Of a stretch of DNA of 64,000 bases, positions 25,912-34,469 are shown piece by piece. This stretch comes from Nocardioides abyssi (lineage in GTDB: Bacteria; Actinomycetota; Actinomycetes; Propionibacteriales; Nocardioidaceae): contig NZ_JAUHJR010000002.1 of NCBI RefSeq assembly GCF_030412915.1, positions 248,001 through 312,000 on the forward strand. Reading direction: 5' to 3'. The position numbers were made by a program, and so were the translations under genes. Positions within the stretch are counted from its first letter, which is position 1. Each line of letters begins with the position of its first letter. Under the pieces are notes generated by a model. That model was not told the DNA's origin and made no database searches. It saw only the letters and a list, made by a program, of their open reading frames with translations.

Positions 25912-26498
25912 GCCTGCCCGTCCTCGGGCTGCTCGTCATCGGCGGGCGCGGCGGGGCGGACGTCGGCGGACCGCGAGCGCAGCACCAGGCGGCCCACGGC
26001 CGGGGCCAGCACCAGCTGGAGCTCCTCGCGCACCAGGCCCGTGCCGCGGCCGGCGAGCACGCGGGGCAGCCCGTCGGCGGGGGCGAGGACGTGCCAGCCC
26101 TCGGCCGTCAGCGTCTCGACGGCGCGCGCGACGGCGGCGACCGAGGCGGTCGGGTCGGCGTCGTCGAGCCGCACCGTGGTCTCGACGCGGGCCGTCCCGG
26201 CCGCGCGGCCGGAGGACCACCGCGTGACCACCTCGGACGGCTCGGCGCCGACCAGGTCGGTCCAGCGCGCGACCGTCTCGTCCTCGGACCGGTGGGCCTC
26301 CTCGACCCGCTCCTCGGCCGTCAGCTCCGCGAGCGCCTCGACCTCGGCCGGGTCCGGTCCGACGGCGTCGCCGGCCGGCAGGACCACCACGTCGAGGTCG
26401 GGGTGCCGGCGGCGGACGACGGACCAGAACGGGTCGGCCCCGACCTGCTCGGCCGCCTCCGCGCCGGTGACGAAGGGTGGGGTGCTCGCGCTGACCAT
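25908..26498 (-). CDS. Hypothetical protein, first gene of the WXG operon
   Basis: 196 residues, no signal peptide or membrane segment; acidic and Ala/Val-rich with alternating strands and helices ('AGTARVETTVRLDDADPTASV', 'LTAEGWHVLAPADGLPR'). The position ahead of a WXG protein and its effector is where EspG-like chaperones sit in ESX loci, but I see no sequence proof of that. Stop overlaps the next start by 4 nt. Confidence 0.65.
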   Translation of the reverse strand: MVSASTPPFVTGAEAAEQVGADPFWSVVRRRHPDLDVVVLPAGDAVGPDPAEVEALAELTAEERVEEAHRSEDETVARWTDLVGAEPSEVVTRWSSGRAAGTARVETTVRLDDADPTASVAAVARAVETLTAEGWHVLAPADGLPRVLAGRGTGLVREELQLVLAPAVGRLVLRSRSADVRPAAPADDEQPEDGQA

Positions 26499-26563
26499 GG
26501 TCCGGGCATACCCCGCCGGGCACCCGCCCACACCGCCCTCGCCCACACCGCCCTCGCCCCCGG

Positions 26564-26607
26564 CAGGTTTCGAGACAGGCGCCAGGGCGCCTTCCTCAAC
26601 CAGCCGG
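26564..26607. repeat. Dispersed palindromic repeat copy
   Basis: CAGGTTTCGAGACAGGCGCC then GGGCGCCTTCCTCAACCAGC: GGTT..GAG..AGGCGC paired with GCGCCT..CTC..AACC around a short loop. It lies between the WXG operon and the catabolic operon. Confidence 0.85.
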
Positions 26608-26620
26608 GGCGCTGGGTGTC

Positions 26621-27796
26621 TCAGTAGGACTTGGGCAGGCCCAGGGAGTGCATGGCGACGAAGTTGAGGATCATCTCCCGGCTGACGGGGGCGATCCGGC
26701 CGAGGCGGGCGGCGACCAGCATGTTGGCCAGGCCAAGCTCGCGGGTCAGGCCGGAGCCGCCGTGGGTGTGGACGGCGATGTCGGTGGCGTTGCAGGCGAC
26801 CTCGCCGGCGGCGTACTTGGCCATGTTGGCGTACTCCCCCGCACCCATGTCGTCGCCGGCGTCGTAGAGCGCGGCGGCCTTCTGCTGCAGCAGGCGGGAC
26901 TGCTCGAGCTCGATCTTGACCTTCGCCAGCGGGTGGGCGATGCCCTGGTGGGCGCCGATGGGCTGGTCCTTCCAGACCTTGCGGGTCTTGGCGTACTCGA
27001 CGGCCTTGGCGAGCGCGAAGCGCGACATGCCGTTGGAGTACGCCGCGCCCATGATCCGCTCGGGGTTGAGCCCGGCGAAGAGCTGCAGCAGGCCGGCGTC
27101 CTCGTCGCCGACGAGCGCGTCGGCGGGGAGCCGGACGTCGTCGAAGAACAGCGTCCACTGCTTCTCGGGGGCGTCGAAGGTCATCTCCAGCGGCTGCTTC
27201 TCCAGCCCCGGCGCGTCGGTCGGGACGACGAACAGGCAGGGCTTGAGCTTGCCCGTCCTGGCGTCCGCGGCGCGGCTGACCACGAGGATGCCCTGGGCCT
27301 CGTCGACGCCGGAGATCCAGGTCTTCTGGCCCTTGAGCACCCAGCCGTCGCCGTCCCTCGTGGCGGTGGTGGTGATGTTGTGGGAGTTCGAGCCGGCGTC
27401 GGCCTCGGTGATGGCGAACGCCATCGTGTACTCCCCCGACGCGATGGCCGGCAGCCACCGAGCCTTCTGCTCCTCGGTGCCGAACCGGCCGATGACCGAG
27501 CCGCAGATCGCCTGCGAGACGACCATCATCAGCATCGGCGCGCCGGCGGCCGCGGCCTCCTCGAGCACCGCCGAGAGGTCGCCCATGCCGCCGCCCCCGC
27601 CACCGTGCTCCTCGGCGATGTTGACGCCGAGGAAGCCGTGGGCGCCCATGTCCTGCCACAGCTCGGTGGTCTTGCCGCCAGTGCGGGCCTTCTCGGCGAC
27701 GTACTCGTGGCCGTACTTCGAGGCCAGCGCGAAGACCGCCTTGCGCAGCTCCTGGCGCTCCTCGGGCTCGGCGAACGCGTGCAGGGTCTCGGTCAT
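26621..27796 (-). CDS. Acyl-CoA dehydrogenase of the carboxylase/AtuA operon
   Basis: 391 residues. Acyl-CoA dehydrogenase motifs 'MAFAITEADAGSNSHNITT' (FAD loop), 'WVLKGQKTWISG', and the C-terminal 'VHTHGGSGLTRELGLANMLVAARLGRIAPVSREM'. The usual 'YEGTxQ' Glu region is replaced by 'IAPVSREMILN', typical of the FadE branch that oxidises branched or terpenoid-like acyl-CoAs. The start at 27796 overlaps the biotin carboxylase stop (ATGA). It is the last gene of a seven-gene unit controlled from the TetR gene at 35927. Confidence 0.92.
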   Translation of the reverse strand: MTETLHAFAEPEERQELRKAVFALASKYGHEYVAEKARTGGKTTELWQDMGAHGFLGVNIAEEHGGGGGGMGDLSAVLEEAAAAGAPMLMMVVSQAICGSVIGRFGTEEQKARWLPAIASGEYTMAFAITEADAGSNSHNITTTATRDGDGWVLKGQKTWISGVDEAQGILVVSRAADARTGKLKPCLFVVPTDAPGLEKQPLEMTFDAPEKQWTLFFDDVRLPADALVGDEDAGLLQLFAGLNPERIMGAAYSNGMSRFALAKAVEYAKTRKVWKDQPIGAHQGIAHPLAKVKIELEQSRLLQQKAAALYDAGDDMGAGEYANMAKYAAGEVACNATDIAVHTHGGSGLTRELGLANMLVAARLGRIAPVSREMILNFVAMHSLGLPKSY

Positions 27797-29736
27797 GACT
27801 GCTCCTCCTCGACGACGGCGAGCACCTCGCCGGCTGCGACCTGCTGCCCGGTGGTGACCGGGAGCTCGGTGACCGTGCCGGCGGTCGGCGCCGCCACGGT
27901 GTGCTGCATCTTCATGGCCTCCAGGACGAGGACCGGCTGACCGGCCTCGACCGGCTGGCCCTGCTCGACCGCGACGCGGACGACGGTGCCGGGCATCGGC
28001 GCGAGCAGGCTGCCGCTCGCGACCTGGTCGGCGGGGTCGACGAACCGCGGCACCCGGGTGAGCCGCACGTGGCCGCGCGGCGAGTCGACGTCGACGGCCT
28101 CGGCGCCGAGCGGTCCGCCGACCACGACGTCGTACGCCGTGCGCACGCCGTCGCGCTCGAGCACCACGCGGTCGGGGGTCGCGGCGACGACGGCGATCCC
28201 GTCGACGACGTACCCGTCGCGCGTGCCCAGCCACTCGACCGTGGTGACCTCGCCGGCGCGGTCGGCCAGCTCGGTGCGCTGCGGCTGGCTGACCACGTTG
28301 CGCCAGGCGACCGGGATGCCGCGCTGGACGGTGCGCGCGGCACCGGCCCGCTCGGCCAACGCCAGGGCTGCGGCGACGTGCGCGCCGGGGTCCGGGGCCG
28401 CGTCGGATCGTTGGTCGAACGTTCGATCAACCAGGAGGGCGGTGCTGACGTCCCCGGCGAGGAACGCCGGCGAGCGGAGCACCTCGACCAGGAGGTCGCG
28501 GTTGGTGACCAGGCCGTGGATGCGGGCGCGGGAGAGCACCCCGGCGAGCCGACGCGCGGCCTCCTCACGGGTCGGCGCGTGGGCGACGACCTTGGCGAGC
28601 ATCGCGTCGTAGTGGGTGGAGACCTCCGAGCCGGACTCGAAGCCCGCGTCGACGCGGATGCCCGGGGCGGCCGGCACCTCGAAGGTCGTCAGCACGCCGC
28701 TCTGCGGCTGGTAGTCCGCCGCCGGGTCCTCGGCGTAGAGGCGGACCTCGATCGCGTGGCCCTCCGCTGCTGTCACGGCGGGTTTCGAGACAGGCGCCAG
28801 CGCGCCTTCCTCAACCAGCCGGGAGTCGCGCTCCGCCGAGCGCAGCTGCAGCGCGACCAGGTCGACCCCGTGCACCAGCTCGGTGACGGGGTGCTCGACC
28901 TGGAGGCGGGTGTTCATCTCCAGGAACCAGAACCGCTCGGTGGCCGGGTCGTAGAGGAACTCCACCGTGCCGGCGCCGCGGTAGTCGATCGCCTCGGCGG
29001 CCCTGCGGGCCGCCTCGTGCATGGCGGCGCGGACCTCGTCGGAGAGACCGGGGGCGGGCGACTCCTCGACGACCTTCTGGTGGCGGCGCTGGACCGAGCA
29101 GTCGCGGTCGCCGAAGACCACCGCGTCGACCAGCTGGACCTCGACGTGGCGGCCGCGCTCGACGTACGGCTCGACGAAGACGGTGCCGTCGCCGAACGCC
29201 GACGCCGCCTCCTCCGCCGCCCGGGCGACCTCGGTCTCCAGGTCGGCGAGCGTGCGGACCACGCGCATGCCGCGGCCGCCGCCGCCCGCGGAGGCCTTGA
29301 CCAGCAGCGGCAGGTCGGCCTCGGTGGGCTGGTCGGGCGCCTCGAGGACGGGGACGCCGGCCTCGCGCATGATCGCCTTGGCGCCGATCTTGGAGCCCAT
29401 CGCCTCGATCGACTCCGGGCTCGGGCCGACCCAGACCAGGCCGGCGTCGATGACGGCGCGGGCGAAGTCGGCGTTCTCCGACAGGAAGCCGTAGCCGGGG
29501 TGGACCGCGTCCGCGCCGGCCCGGCGGGCGGCGTCGAGGAGCAGGTCGACCCGCAGGTAGGTCTCGGCCGGGGTGGCCCCGGGGAGACGCACCGCGAGGT
29601 CGGCCTCGCGGACGTAGGGCAGGTCGGCGTCGGGGTCGGAGTGGACCGCGACGGTCCCGATGCCGAGGTCGCGGCAGGTCCGGAAGACCCGGCTCGCGAT
29701 CTCGGCCCGGTTGGCGACGAGCAGCTTCTTGATCAT
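27793..29736 (-). CDS. Acyl-CoA carboxylase alpha subunit (biotin carboxylase + biotin carrier)
   Basis: 647 residues. ATP-grasp biotin carboxylase (N-terminal 'LLVANRAEIASRVFRTC', Gly-rich loop 'KASAGGGGRGMRVV', 'EMNTRLQVEHPVTE') and a C-terminal biotinyl domain with 'LEAMKMQHT' (biotin-accepting Lys609). It supplies carboxybiotin to the beta subunit at 29825. Odd feature: residues ~304-319 ('RLVEEGALAPVSKPAV'), just before the conserved 'GHAIEVRLYAEDP', are encoded by an in-frame copy of the dispersed palindromic repeat (28779-28823). Substrate likely a branched or isoprenoid enoyl-CoA given AtuA in the operon; methylcrotonyl- or propionyl-CoA are alternatives. Confidence 0.94.
   Translation of the reverse strand: MIKKLLVANRAEIASRVFRTCRDLGIGTVAVHSDPDADLPYVREADLAVRLPGATPAETYLRVDLLLDAARRAGADAVHPGYGFLSENADFARAVIDAGLVWVGPSPESIEAMGSKIGAKAIMREAGVPVLEAPDQPTEADLPLLVKASAGGGGRGMRVVRTLADLETEVARAAEEAASAFGDGTVFVEPYVERGRHVEVQLVDAVVFGDRDCSVQRRHQKVVEESPAPGLSDEVRAAMHEAARRAAEAIDYRGAGTVEFLYDPATERFWFLEMNTRLQVEHPVTELVHGVDLVALQLRSAERDSRLVEEGALAPVSKPAVTAAEGHAIEVRLYAEDPAADYQPQSGVLTTFEVPAAPGIRVDAGFESGSEVSTHYDAMLAKVVAHAPTREEAARRLAGVLSRARIHGLVTNRDLLVEVLRSPAFLAGDVSTALLVDRTFDQRSDAAPDPGAHVAAALALAERAGAARTVQRGIPVAWRNVVSQPQRTELADRAGEVTTVEWLGTRDGYVVDGIAVVAATPDRVVLERDGVRTAYDVVVGGPLGAEAVDVDSPRGHVRLTRVPRFVDPADQVASGSLLAPMPGTVVRVAVEQGQPVEAGQPVLVLEAMKMQHTVAAPTAGTVTELPVTTGQQVAAGEVLAVVEEEQS
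28779..28823 (-). repeat. Dispersed palindromic repeat inserted in frame in the carboxylase alpha gene
   Basis: GGGTTTCGAGACAGGCGCCA then GCGCGCCTTCCTCAACCAGC on the plus strand. Read on the coding strand it gives LVEEGALAPVSKPA without breaking the frame. Confidence 0.9.
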
Positions 29737-29770
29737 GGCTGGGTCCTCCGAGGCCTCGGGGTCCCCGCGG

Positions 29771-29809
29771 CGTTGTTCGCGGAGGAGCGAAGCGGGGGAG
29801 CGAAGAACG
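29771..29809. repeat. Hairpin between the carboxylase subunit genes
   Basis: CGTTGTTCGC (29771-29780) pairs 9 of 10 with GCGAAGAACG (29800-29809). The loop contains GGAGGAGCGAAGCGGGGGA (29781-29799), which recurs exactly at 55672-55690. Confidence 0.6.
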
Positions 29810-29824
29810 TCGTGGGGTGAGAGG

Positions 29825-31540
29825 TCATGGGCGGAACACCCCGAATCGGTCGGTGCCGACGATCGGCTTGTTCTCGATGACGGACAGGCAGATGCCGAGC
29901 ACGGTGCGGGTGTCGCGGGGGTCGATGACCCCGTCGTCGTAGACCATCCCGGACAGGAAGAACGGCAGGCTCTGCTCCTCGATGGAGGCCTCGACGAACT
30001 CCCGCATCGCGGCGTCGCCGGCCTCGTCGTAGTCCTTGCCCTTCGCCTCGGCGGCGGCCCGGGCGACGATGCTCATCACGCCGGCGAGCTGGGCGGGTCC
30101 CATGACCGCGGACTTCGCCGACGGCCAGGTGAAGAGGAAGCGGGGGTCGAAGGCGCGGCCGTTCATGCCGTAGTTGCCGGCGCCGTACGACGCGCCCATC
30201 ACCACCGTCAGGTGCGGCACGGTGGAGTTGGAGATCGCGTTGATCATCATCGCGCCGTGCTTGATGATCCCGCCCTGCTCGTACTCCTGGCCGACCATGT
30301 AGCCGGTCGTGTTGTGCAGGAAGAGCAGCGGCGTGTCGGTCTGGTTGGCGAGCTGGACGAACTGCGTCGCCTTCTGCGCCTCCTCGGAGAACAGCACGCC
30401 CTGGGCGTTGGCCAGGATGCCGACCGGGCGGCCGTGGATCCGCGCCCAGCCGGTGACCAGCGAGGTGCCGTAGAGCGGCTTGAACTCGTCGAAGGCCACG
30501 CCGTTGGTCGCGCTCACGCCGTCGACGACCCGGGCGATGACCTCGCGCGGGTCGAAGGGCTCCTTGAGGTCGGCGGGGACCAGGTCCAGCAGGCCGTCGG
30601 GGTCGGCGTCCGGCTCGACGTACCCGGCCCCGCCGGCGGGTTTCGAGACGGTTCCTAGCGGAACCTCCTCAACCAGCCGGGAGCCAGCTTTTCCGGCTGG
30701 TTGAGGAAGGCGCGCAGCGCCTGTCGCGAAACCCGCCGGCGCGGACGCCTTGCGCCAGTTGAGCCGGGCGACGATGCGCCGCCCGATGCGGATGGCGTCG
30801 CGCTCGTCCTCGGCGAGGTAGTCGGCCAGGCCGGAGGTGCGGGCGTGCATCTCGGCGCCGCCCAGCGACTCGTCGTCGGACTCCTCGCCGGTGGCCATCT
30901 TCACCAGCGGCGGGCCGCCGAGGAAGACCTTGGCCTGCTCGCGGACCATCACGGTGTAGTCCGACATGCCCGGCACGTAGGCGCCGCCGGCGGTGGAGTT
31001 GCCGAAGACCAGCGCGATCGTCGGCTCCTTGCGGGCGCTGGCGCGGGTGAGGTCGCGGAAGAGCCGACCGCCCGGGATGAAGATCTCCTTCTGGGTCGGC
31101 AGGTCCGCGCCGCCGGACTCGACGAGGGAGATCGTGGGCAGACCGTTCTCCTCGGCGACCTGGTTGGCGCGGAAGATCTTCTTCAGCGTCCAGGGGTTCG
31201 ACGCTCCGCCCTTGACCGTCGGGTCGTGGGCGATGACGAGGCACTCGACGCCCTCGACGACCCCGATGCCGGTGACCACGCTGGCGCCGACAGTGAAGTC
31301 CGAGCCCCAGCCCGCCAGCGGCGAGAGCTCGAGGAACGCCGACCCCTCGTCGACGAGCAGCTCGATCCGCTCGCGCGGGGTGAGCTTGCCGCGCGCGTGG
31401 TGGCGCTCGACGTACCGCTCGCCGCCGCCGGCGACCGCCTTGGCCTGCTCGGCGTCGAGCTCGGCGATCTTCGCGAGCATCGCCGCGCGGTTGCCCACAC
31501 CCACCACCCCGGTCCCGGTCTCGGCCTCGGCCTCGGTCAC
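29825..31540 (-). CDS. Acyl-CoA carboxylase beta subunit (carboxyltransferase)
   Basis: 571 residues from GTG 31540 (GTGA overlap with the gene before). Two crotonase-like carboxyltransferase halves: 'ARGKLTPRERIELLVDEGSAF', 'VESGGADLPTQKEIF', 'NSTAGGAYVPGMSDY', then 'NTTGYMVGQEYEQGGIIKHGAM', 'GASYGAGNYGMNGRAFDP'. This pattern fits methylcrotonyl-/geranyl-CoA carboxylase beta chains best. Residues ~266-301 ('PAGFATGAARLPQPAGK' and 'SRLVEEVPLGTVSKPAG') are encoded by two facing copies of the dispersed repeat at 30638-30735, giving a ~35-residue extra loop between the halves after 'RLNWRK'. Confidence 0.94.
   Translation of the reverse strand: MTEAEAETGTGVVGVGNRAAMLAKIAELDAEQAKAVAGGGERYVERHHARGKLTPRERIELLVDEGSAFLELSPLAGWGSDFTVGASVVTGIGVVEGVECLVIAHDPTVKGGASNPWTLKKIFRANQVAEENGLPTISLVESGGADLPTQKEIFIPGGRLFRDLTRASARKEPTIALVFGNSTAGGAYVPGMSDYTVMVREQAKVFLGGPPLVKMATGEESDDESLGGAEMHARTSGLADYLAEDERDAIRIGRRIVARLNWRKASAPAGFATGAARLPQPAGKAGSRLVEEVPLGTVSKPAGGAGYVEPDADPDGLLDLVPADLKEPFDPREVIARVVDGVSATNGVAFDEFKPLYGTSLVTGWARIHGRPVGILANAQGVLFSEEAQKATQFVQLANQTDTPLLFLHNTTGYMVGQEYEQGGIIKHGAMMINAISNSTVPHLTVVMGASYGAGNYGMNGRAFDPRFLFTWPSAKSAVMGPAQLAGVMSIVARAAAEAKGKDYDEAGDAAMREFVEASIEEQSLPFFLSGMVYDDGVIDPRDTRTVLGICLSVIENKPIVGTDRFGVFRP
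30638..30735 (-). repeat. Two facing copies of the dispersed repeat, in frame in the carboxyltransferase gene
   Basis: Copy one 30638-30682 (GGGTTTCGAGACGGTTCCTA...CTCAACCAGCCGG) and copy two inverted at 30694-30735 (CGGCTGGTTGAGGAAGGCGC...GTCGCGAAACCC). Together they form a long imperfect hairpin of ~98 bp inside a coding region. Confidence 0.9.
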
Positions 31541-32703
31541 TTCGTGTAGCCGAGCAGCTTGGCGGCGAGGTCGGTCAGCACCTCCGTCGCGCCGCCGCCG
31601 ATGGGCAGGAGGCGGGCGTCGCGGTAGTGCATCTCGACCTCGGTGCCGTTCATGTAGCCGGCGCCGCCGAAGAGCTGGACGGCCTCGTGGCAGACGAAGG
31701 TCGCGGTCTCGCACGCGGTCTGCTTGGCCAGGCAGGCCTCGGCGATGACGGACTCGCCGGCCACGTGGCGGCGGGCCACCTCGTGGGTGTAGGCGCGGGC
31801 GACCTCGACCTGGCGGTGCATCTCGACGAGCTTGTGCCGCACGACCTGGCGCTTGATGAGCGGCTCGCCGAAGGTCTCGCGCTGCTGGCAGTACTCCTTG
31901 GCCAGCGCCAGCGAGCGGGCCGCGATGCCGTAGGCGTGGACGGCGATGGCCATCCGCTCGACGACGAACTGCTCGGCGATGTACCAGAAGCCGGCGTTCT
32001 CCTCGCCGACGAGGTTGCCGACCGGCACCCGCACGTCGACGTACGACAGCTCCGCGGTGTCCGAGCAGTGCCAGCCCATCTTCTCCAGCTTGCGGGTCAC
32101 GCTGAAGCCGGGTGTGTCGGTGTCGACGACGAGCAGGCTGACGCCGCCGGCGCCGGGGCCGCCGGTGCGGACCGCGGTGGTCACGAAGTCGGCGCGGGTG
32201 GCGCTGGTGATGAAGGTCTTGGAGCCGTTGACGACGTAGTGGTCGCCGTCCCGCACCGCGGTGGTGCGCAGGTTGCCGACGTCCGAGCCGCCGCCGGGCT
32301 CGGTGATGCCGAGCGAGCCGATCGTCTCGCCGGCCAGCGTCGGGCGGACGTAGCGGTCGACGAGGTCCGCCGAGCCGTGCGCGGAGGTGTGCGGCAGCGC
32401 GATGCCGTGGGTGAACAGCGCCGAGAGCAGGCCGCTGGACGCGCCGGCGGAGAGCATGCCCTCCTGGAGCGCGATGGTGTCGAGCAGGTCGCCGCCCTCG
32501 CCGCCCTGCTCCTCGGGGAAGCTGATGCCGAGCAGACCCTGCTTGGCCGCGCTGACGTGCAGCTCGCGCGGGATCTCGCGCGCGGCCTCCCAGTCGGCGA
32601 GGTGTGGCGCGACCTCGCGCCGGGTGAACTCCGCACCCAGCTCGGTCAGCGCCTGTCGGTGGTCGGTCTGGTCACCCTGGTCGATGGTGGCGTTCTGGCT
32701 CAC
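31537..32703 (-). CDS. Acyl-CoA dehydrogenase
   Basis: 388 residues from GTG 32703 (4-nt GTGA overlap with atuA). Motifs: 'GSLGITEPGGGSDVGNLRTT' (FAD loop), 'YVVNGSKTFITSATRADFV', 'GWHCSDTAELSYVDVRVP', 'EAVQLFGGAGYMNGTEVEMHYRDARLLPIGGGATEVL'. The C-terminal 'PIGGGATEV' stands where 'IYEGTNQ' occurs in short/medium-chain enzymes, as in citronellyl-CoA-type dehydrogenases (AtuD/AtuG-like). With AtuA upstream and the carboxylase downstream, it likely desaturates the carboxylase substrate. Confidence 0.93.
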   Translation of the reverse strand: MSQNATIDQGDQTDHRQALTELGAEFTRREVAPHLADWEAAREIPRELHVSAAKQGLLGISFPEEQGGEGGDLLDTIALQEGMLSAGASSGLLSALFTHGIALPHTSAHGSADLVDRYVRPTLAGETIGSLGITEPGGGSDVGNLRTTAVRDGDHYVVNGSKTFITSATRADFVTTAVRTGGPGAGGVSLLVVDTDTPGFSVTRKLEKMGWHCSDTAELSYVDVRVPVGNLVGEENAGFWYIAEQFVVERMAIAVHAYGIAARSLALAKEYCQQRETFGEPLIKRQVVRHKLVEMHRQVEVARAYTHEVARRHVAGESVIAEACLAKQTACETATFVCHEAVQLFGGAGYMNGTEVEMHYRDARLLPIGGGATEVLTDLAAKLLGYTK

Positions 32704-34469
32704 AAGAGTCCTTCCTGGACGTGCACGACGCGCGAGCGGACCCACTCGCCGAGCCCCTTGGCCTGCGGGTCGAAGCGGGTCGACGCGGCGACCCCCCGCC
32801 CGAGCAGGCCCTTGATGACGACGTTCACCGCGCCGAGGTTCGGCAGCAGGTAGACCTGGACCGCGTCCGGCGGCAGGTCGGCGGCCTCGGGCACCAGCTC
32901 GCGCACCTTGCGGGGCGTGATGAGCTTCGAGAGCCAGGTGGTGCGGGCCTCGTCCAGCTCGGCGTCGCCCGTGCGGGCCACCCAGAGCCCGAGGTTGGCG
33001 TCGCCGCCCTTGTCGCCCGAGCGGGCGTGGACGAAGGTGCCGAGCGGGGCCCGGCGGGTCAGGGAGTCCAGCGGCGCCGGGTACGGCGAGGGCCGCCGGC
33101 CGCTGTCGTCGGCCTCCTCGGCCGCGACCGCGATCGCCGTCGGCGGGTCGGCCACGACCTCGCGCCGGCCGTCGGCGTGGACGACCGTGTGGGCCACGGC
33201 CGAGCGGTCGACGTACGCCGCGCGGTAGACGCCGTACGGCGTGGGGGCGGCGGGCGGGCCGGTCATGATGAAGCCGGGGTACGACGCCAGCGCGAGCTCG
33301 ACCGCGGGGCCGGTGAACGCCTTGCCGGCGGGGCCGGCGTCGGGGTCCATGACGGTGACCCGCAGCAGGGCGGACGCGCCCTCCTCGGTGTCGGCATCGG
33401 CCGGGGGCAGGGCGGTACGGGTCCAGGTGACCGACTCCGCGGTGAGCGCGGGGGCGAGCTGCTCGCGCAGCCAGTCGGCCTTGGCGTCGATGTCGAGGCC
33501 GGTGAGCACGAACTCCGCGGTGTTGCGGAAGCCGCCGAGCTCGTTGACGCAGACCTTGAGCCGCTCCGGCGGGGCCTCGCCGCGGGCGCCGGTGATCGCG
33601 ACCCGGTCCTCGCCGAGGTCCTCGAGCCGGACGGTGTCGAGCAGGGTGGTGACGTCGGGGCCGAGATAGCGGGTCGACTGGATCTCGTAGACGAGCTGCG
33701 CGGTGACGGTGTCGACGGTGACCGCGCCACCGGTGCCGGCGTGCTTGGTGATGACGCTCGAGCCGTCGGCCGCGATCTCGGCGAGCGGGAAGCCGAGCGA
33801 CTTGGTGGGGTCCATCCGGCCGCTCGAGATCAGCTCGCGGAAGCCGGAGAAGTTGCCGCCGGTGGCCTGGGTGCCGCACTCGAGCACGTGGCCGGCGACG
33901 ACGGCGCCGGCCAGCTCGTCGTACGACTCCGGCGTCCAGCCGTGGTGGGCCACCGCCGGACCGACGACGAGGCTGGCGTCGGTGACCCGGCCGGTGACGA
34001 CGACGTCGGCGCCGCCGGTCAACGCGGCGGCGATGCCGAAGCCGCCGAGGTAGGCGTTGGCGGTGAGTGCACCGGTCAGGCCCAGCTCGTCGGCGCGGGG
34101 GCGCAGGTCGTCGCCCTCGACGTGGGCGACGGCGACGTCGAGCCCGAGGCCACGGGCGACCTCGAGGACCTTGGCGGCCAGGCCGGCAGGGTTGAGCCCG
34201 CCGGCGTTGCTGACGATGCGGGTGCCGCGCTCGAGCGCGAGGCCGAGGCAGTCCTCGAGCTGGCGGACGAAGGTGCGCGCGTAGCCGAGGCTCGCGTCCC
34301 TCATCGCGTCCTTGCCGAGGATGAGCATGGTCAGCTCGGCCAGGTAGTCGCCGGTGAGCACGTCGAGCCCGGGTCCGCCGTCGGAGCCGCCCTCGAGCAT
34401 CTCGCGCATCGCGGCCAACCGGTCGCCGTAGAAGCCGGAGCAGTTGCCGATCCGCAGGACCTCAGCCAC
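32700..34469 (-). CDS. atuA: AtuA-family protein (DUF1446), acyclic terpene utilisation type
   Basis: 589 residues. Opening 'VLRIGNCSGFYGDRLAAMREML', then 'DYLAELTMLILGKD', 'RIVSNAGGLNPAGLAAKV', 'VTGRVTDASLVVGPAVAHHGW', and a C-terminal AtuA-like small domain ('TFVHARSGDKGGDANLGLWV'). AtuA is required for acyclic terpene (citronellol/geraniol) use in Pseudomonas, but its reaction is unproven. In actinobacteria it accompanies acyl-CoA carboxylases as here. It overlaps the TIGR03084 gene by 8 nt and the dehydrogenase by 4 nt. Confidence 0.9.
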   Translation of the reverse strand: MAEVLRIGNCSGFYGDRLAAMREMLEGGSDGGPGLDVLTGDYLAELTMLILGKDAMRDASLGYARTFVRQLEDCLGLALERGTRIVSNAGGLNPAGLAAKVLEVARGLGLDVAVAHVEGDDLRPRADELGLTGALTANAYLGGFGIAAALTGGADVVVTGRVTDASLVVGPAVAHHGWTPESYDELAGAVVAGHVLECGTQATGGNFSGFRELISSGRMDPTKSLGFPLAEIAADGSSVITKHAGTGGAVTVDTVTAQLVYEIQSTRYLGPDVTTLLDTVRLEDLGEDRVAITGARGEAPPERLKVCVNELGGFRNTAEFVLTGLDIDAKADWLREQLAPALTAESVTWTRTALPPADADTEEGASALLRVTVMDPDAGPAGKAFTGPAVELALASYPGFIMTGPPAAPTPYGVYRAAYVDRSAVAHTVVHADGRREVVADPPTAIAVAAEEADDSGRRPSPYPAPLDSLTRRAPLGTFVHARSGDKGGDANLGLWVARTGDAELDEARTTWLSKLITPRKVRELVPEAADLPPDAVQVYLLPNLGAVNVVIKGLLGRGVAASTRFDPQAKGLGEWVRSRVVHVQEGLL

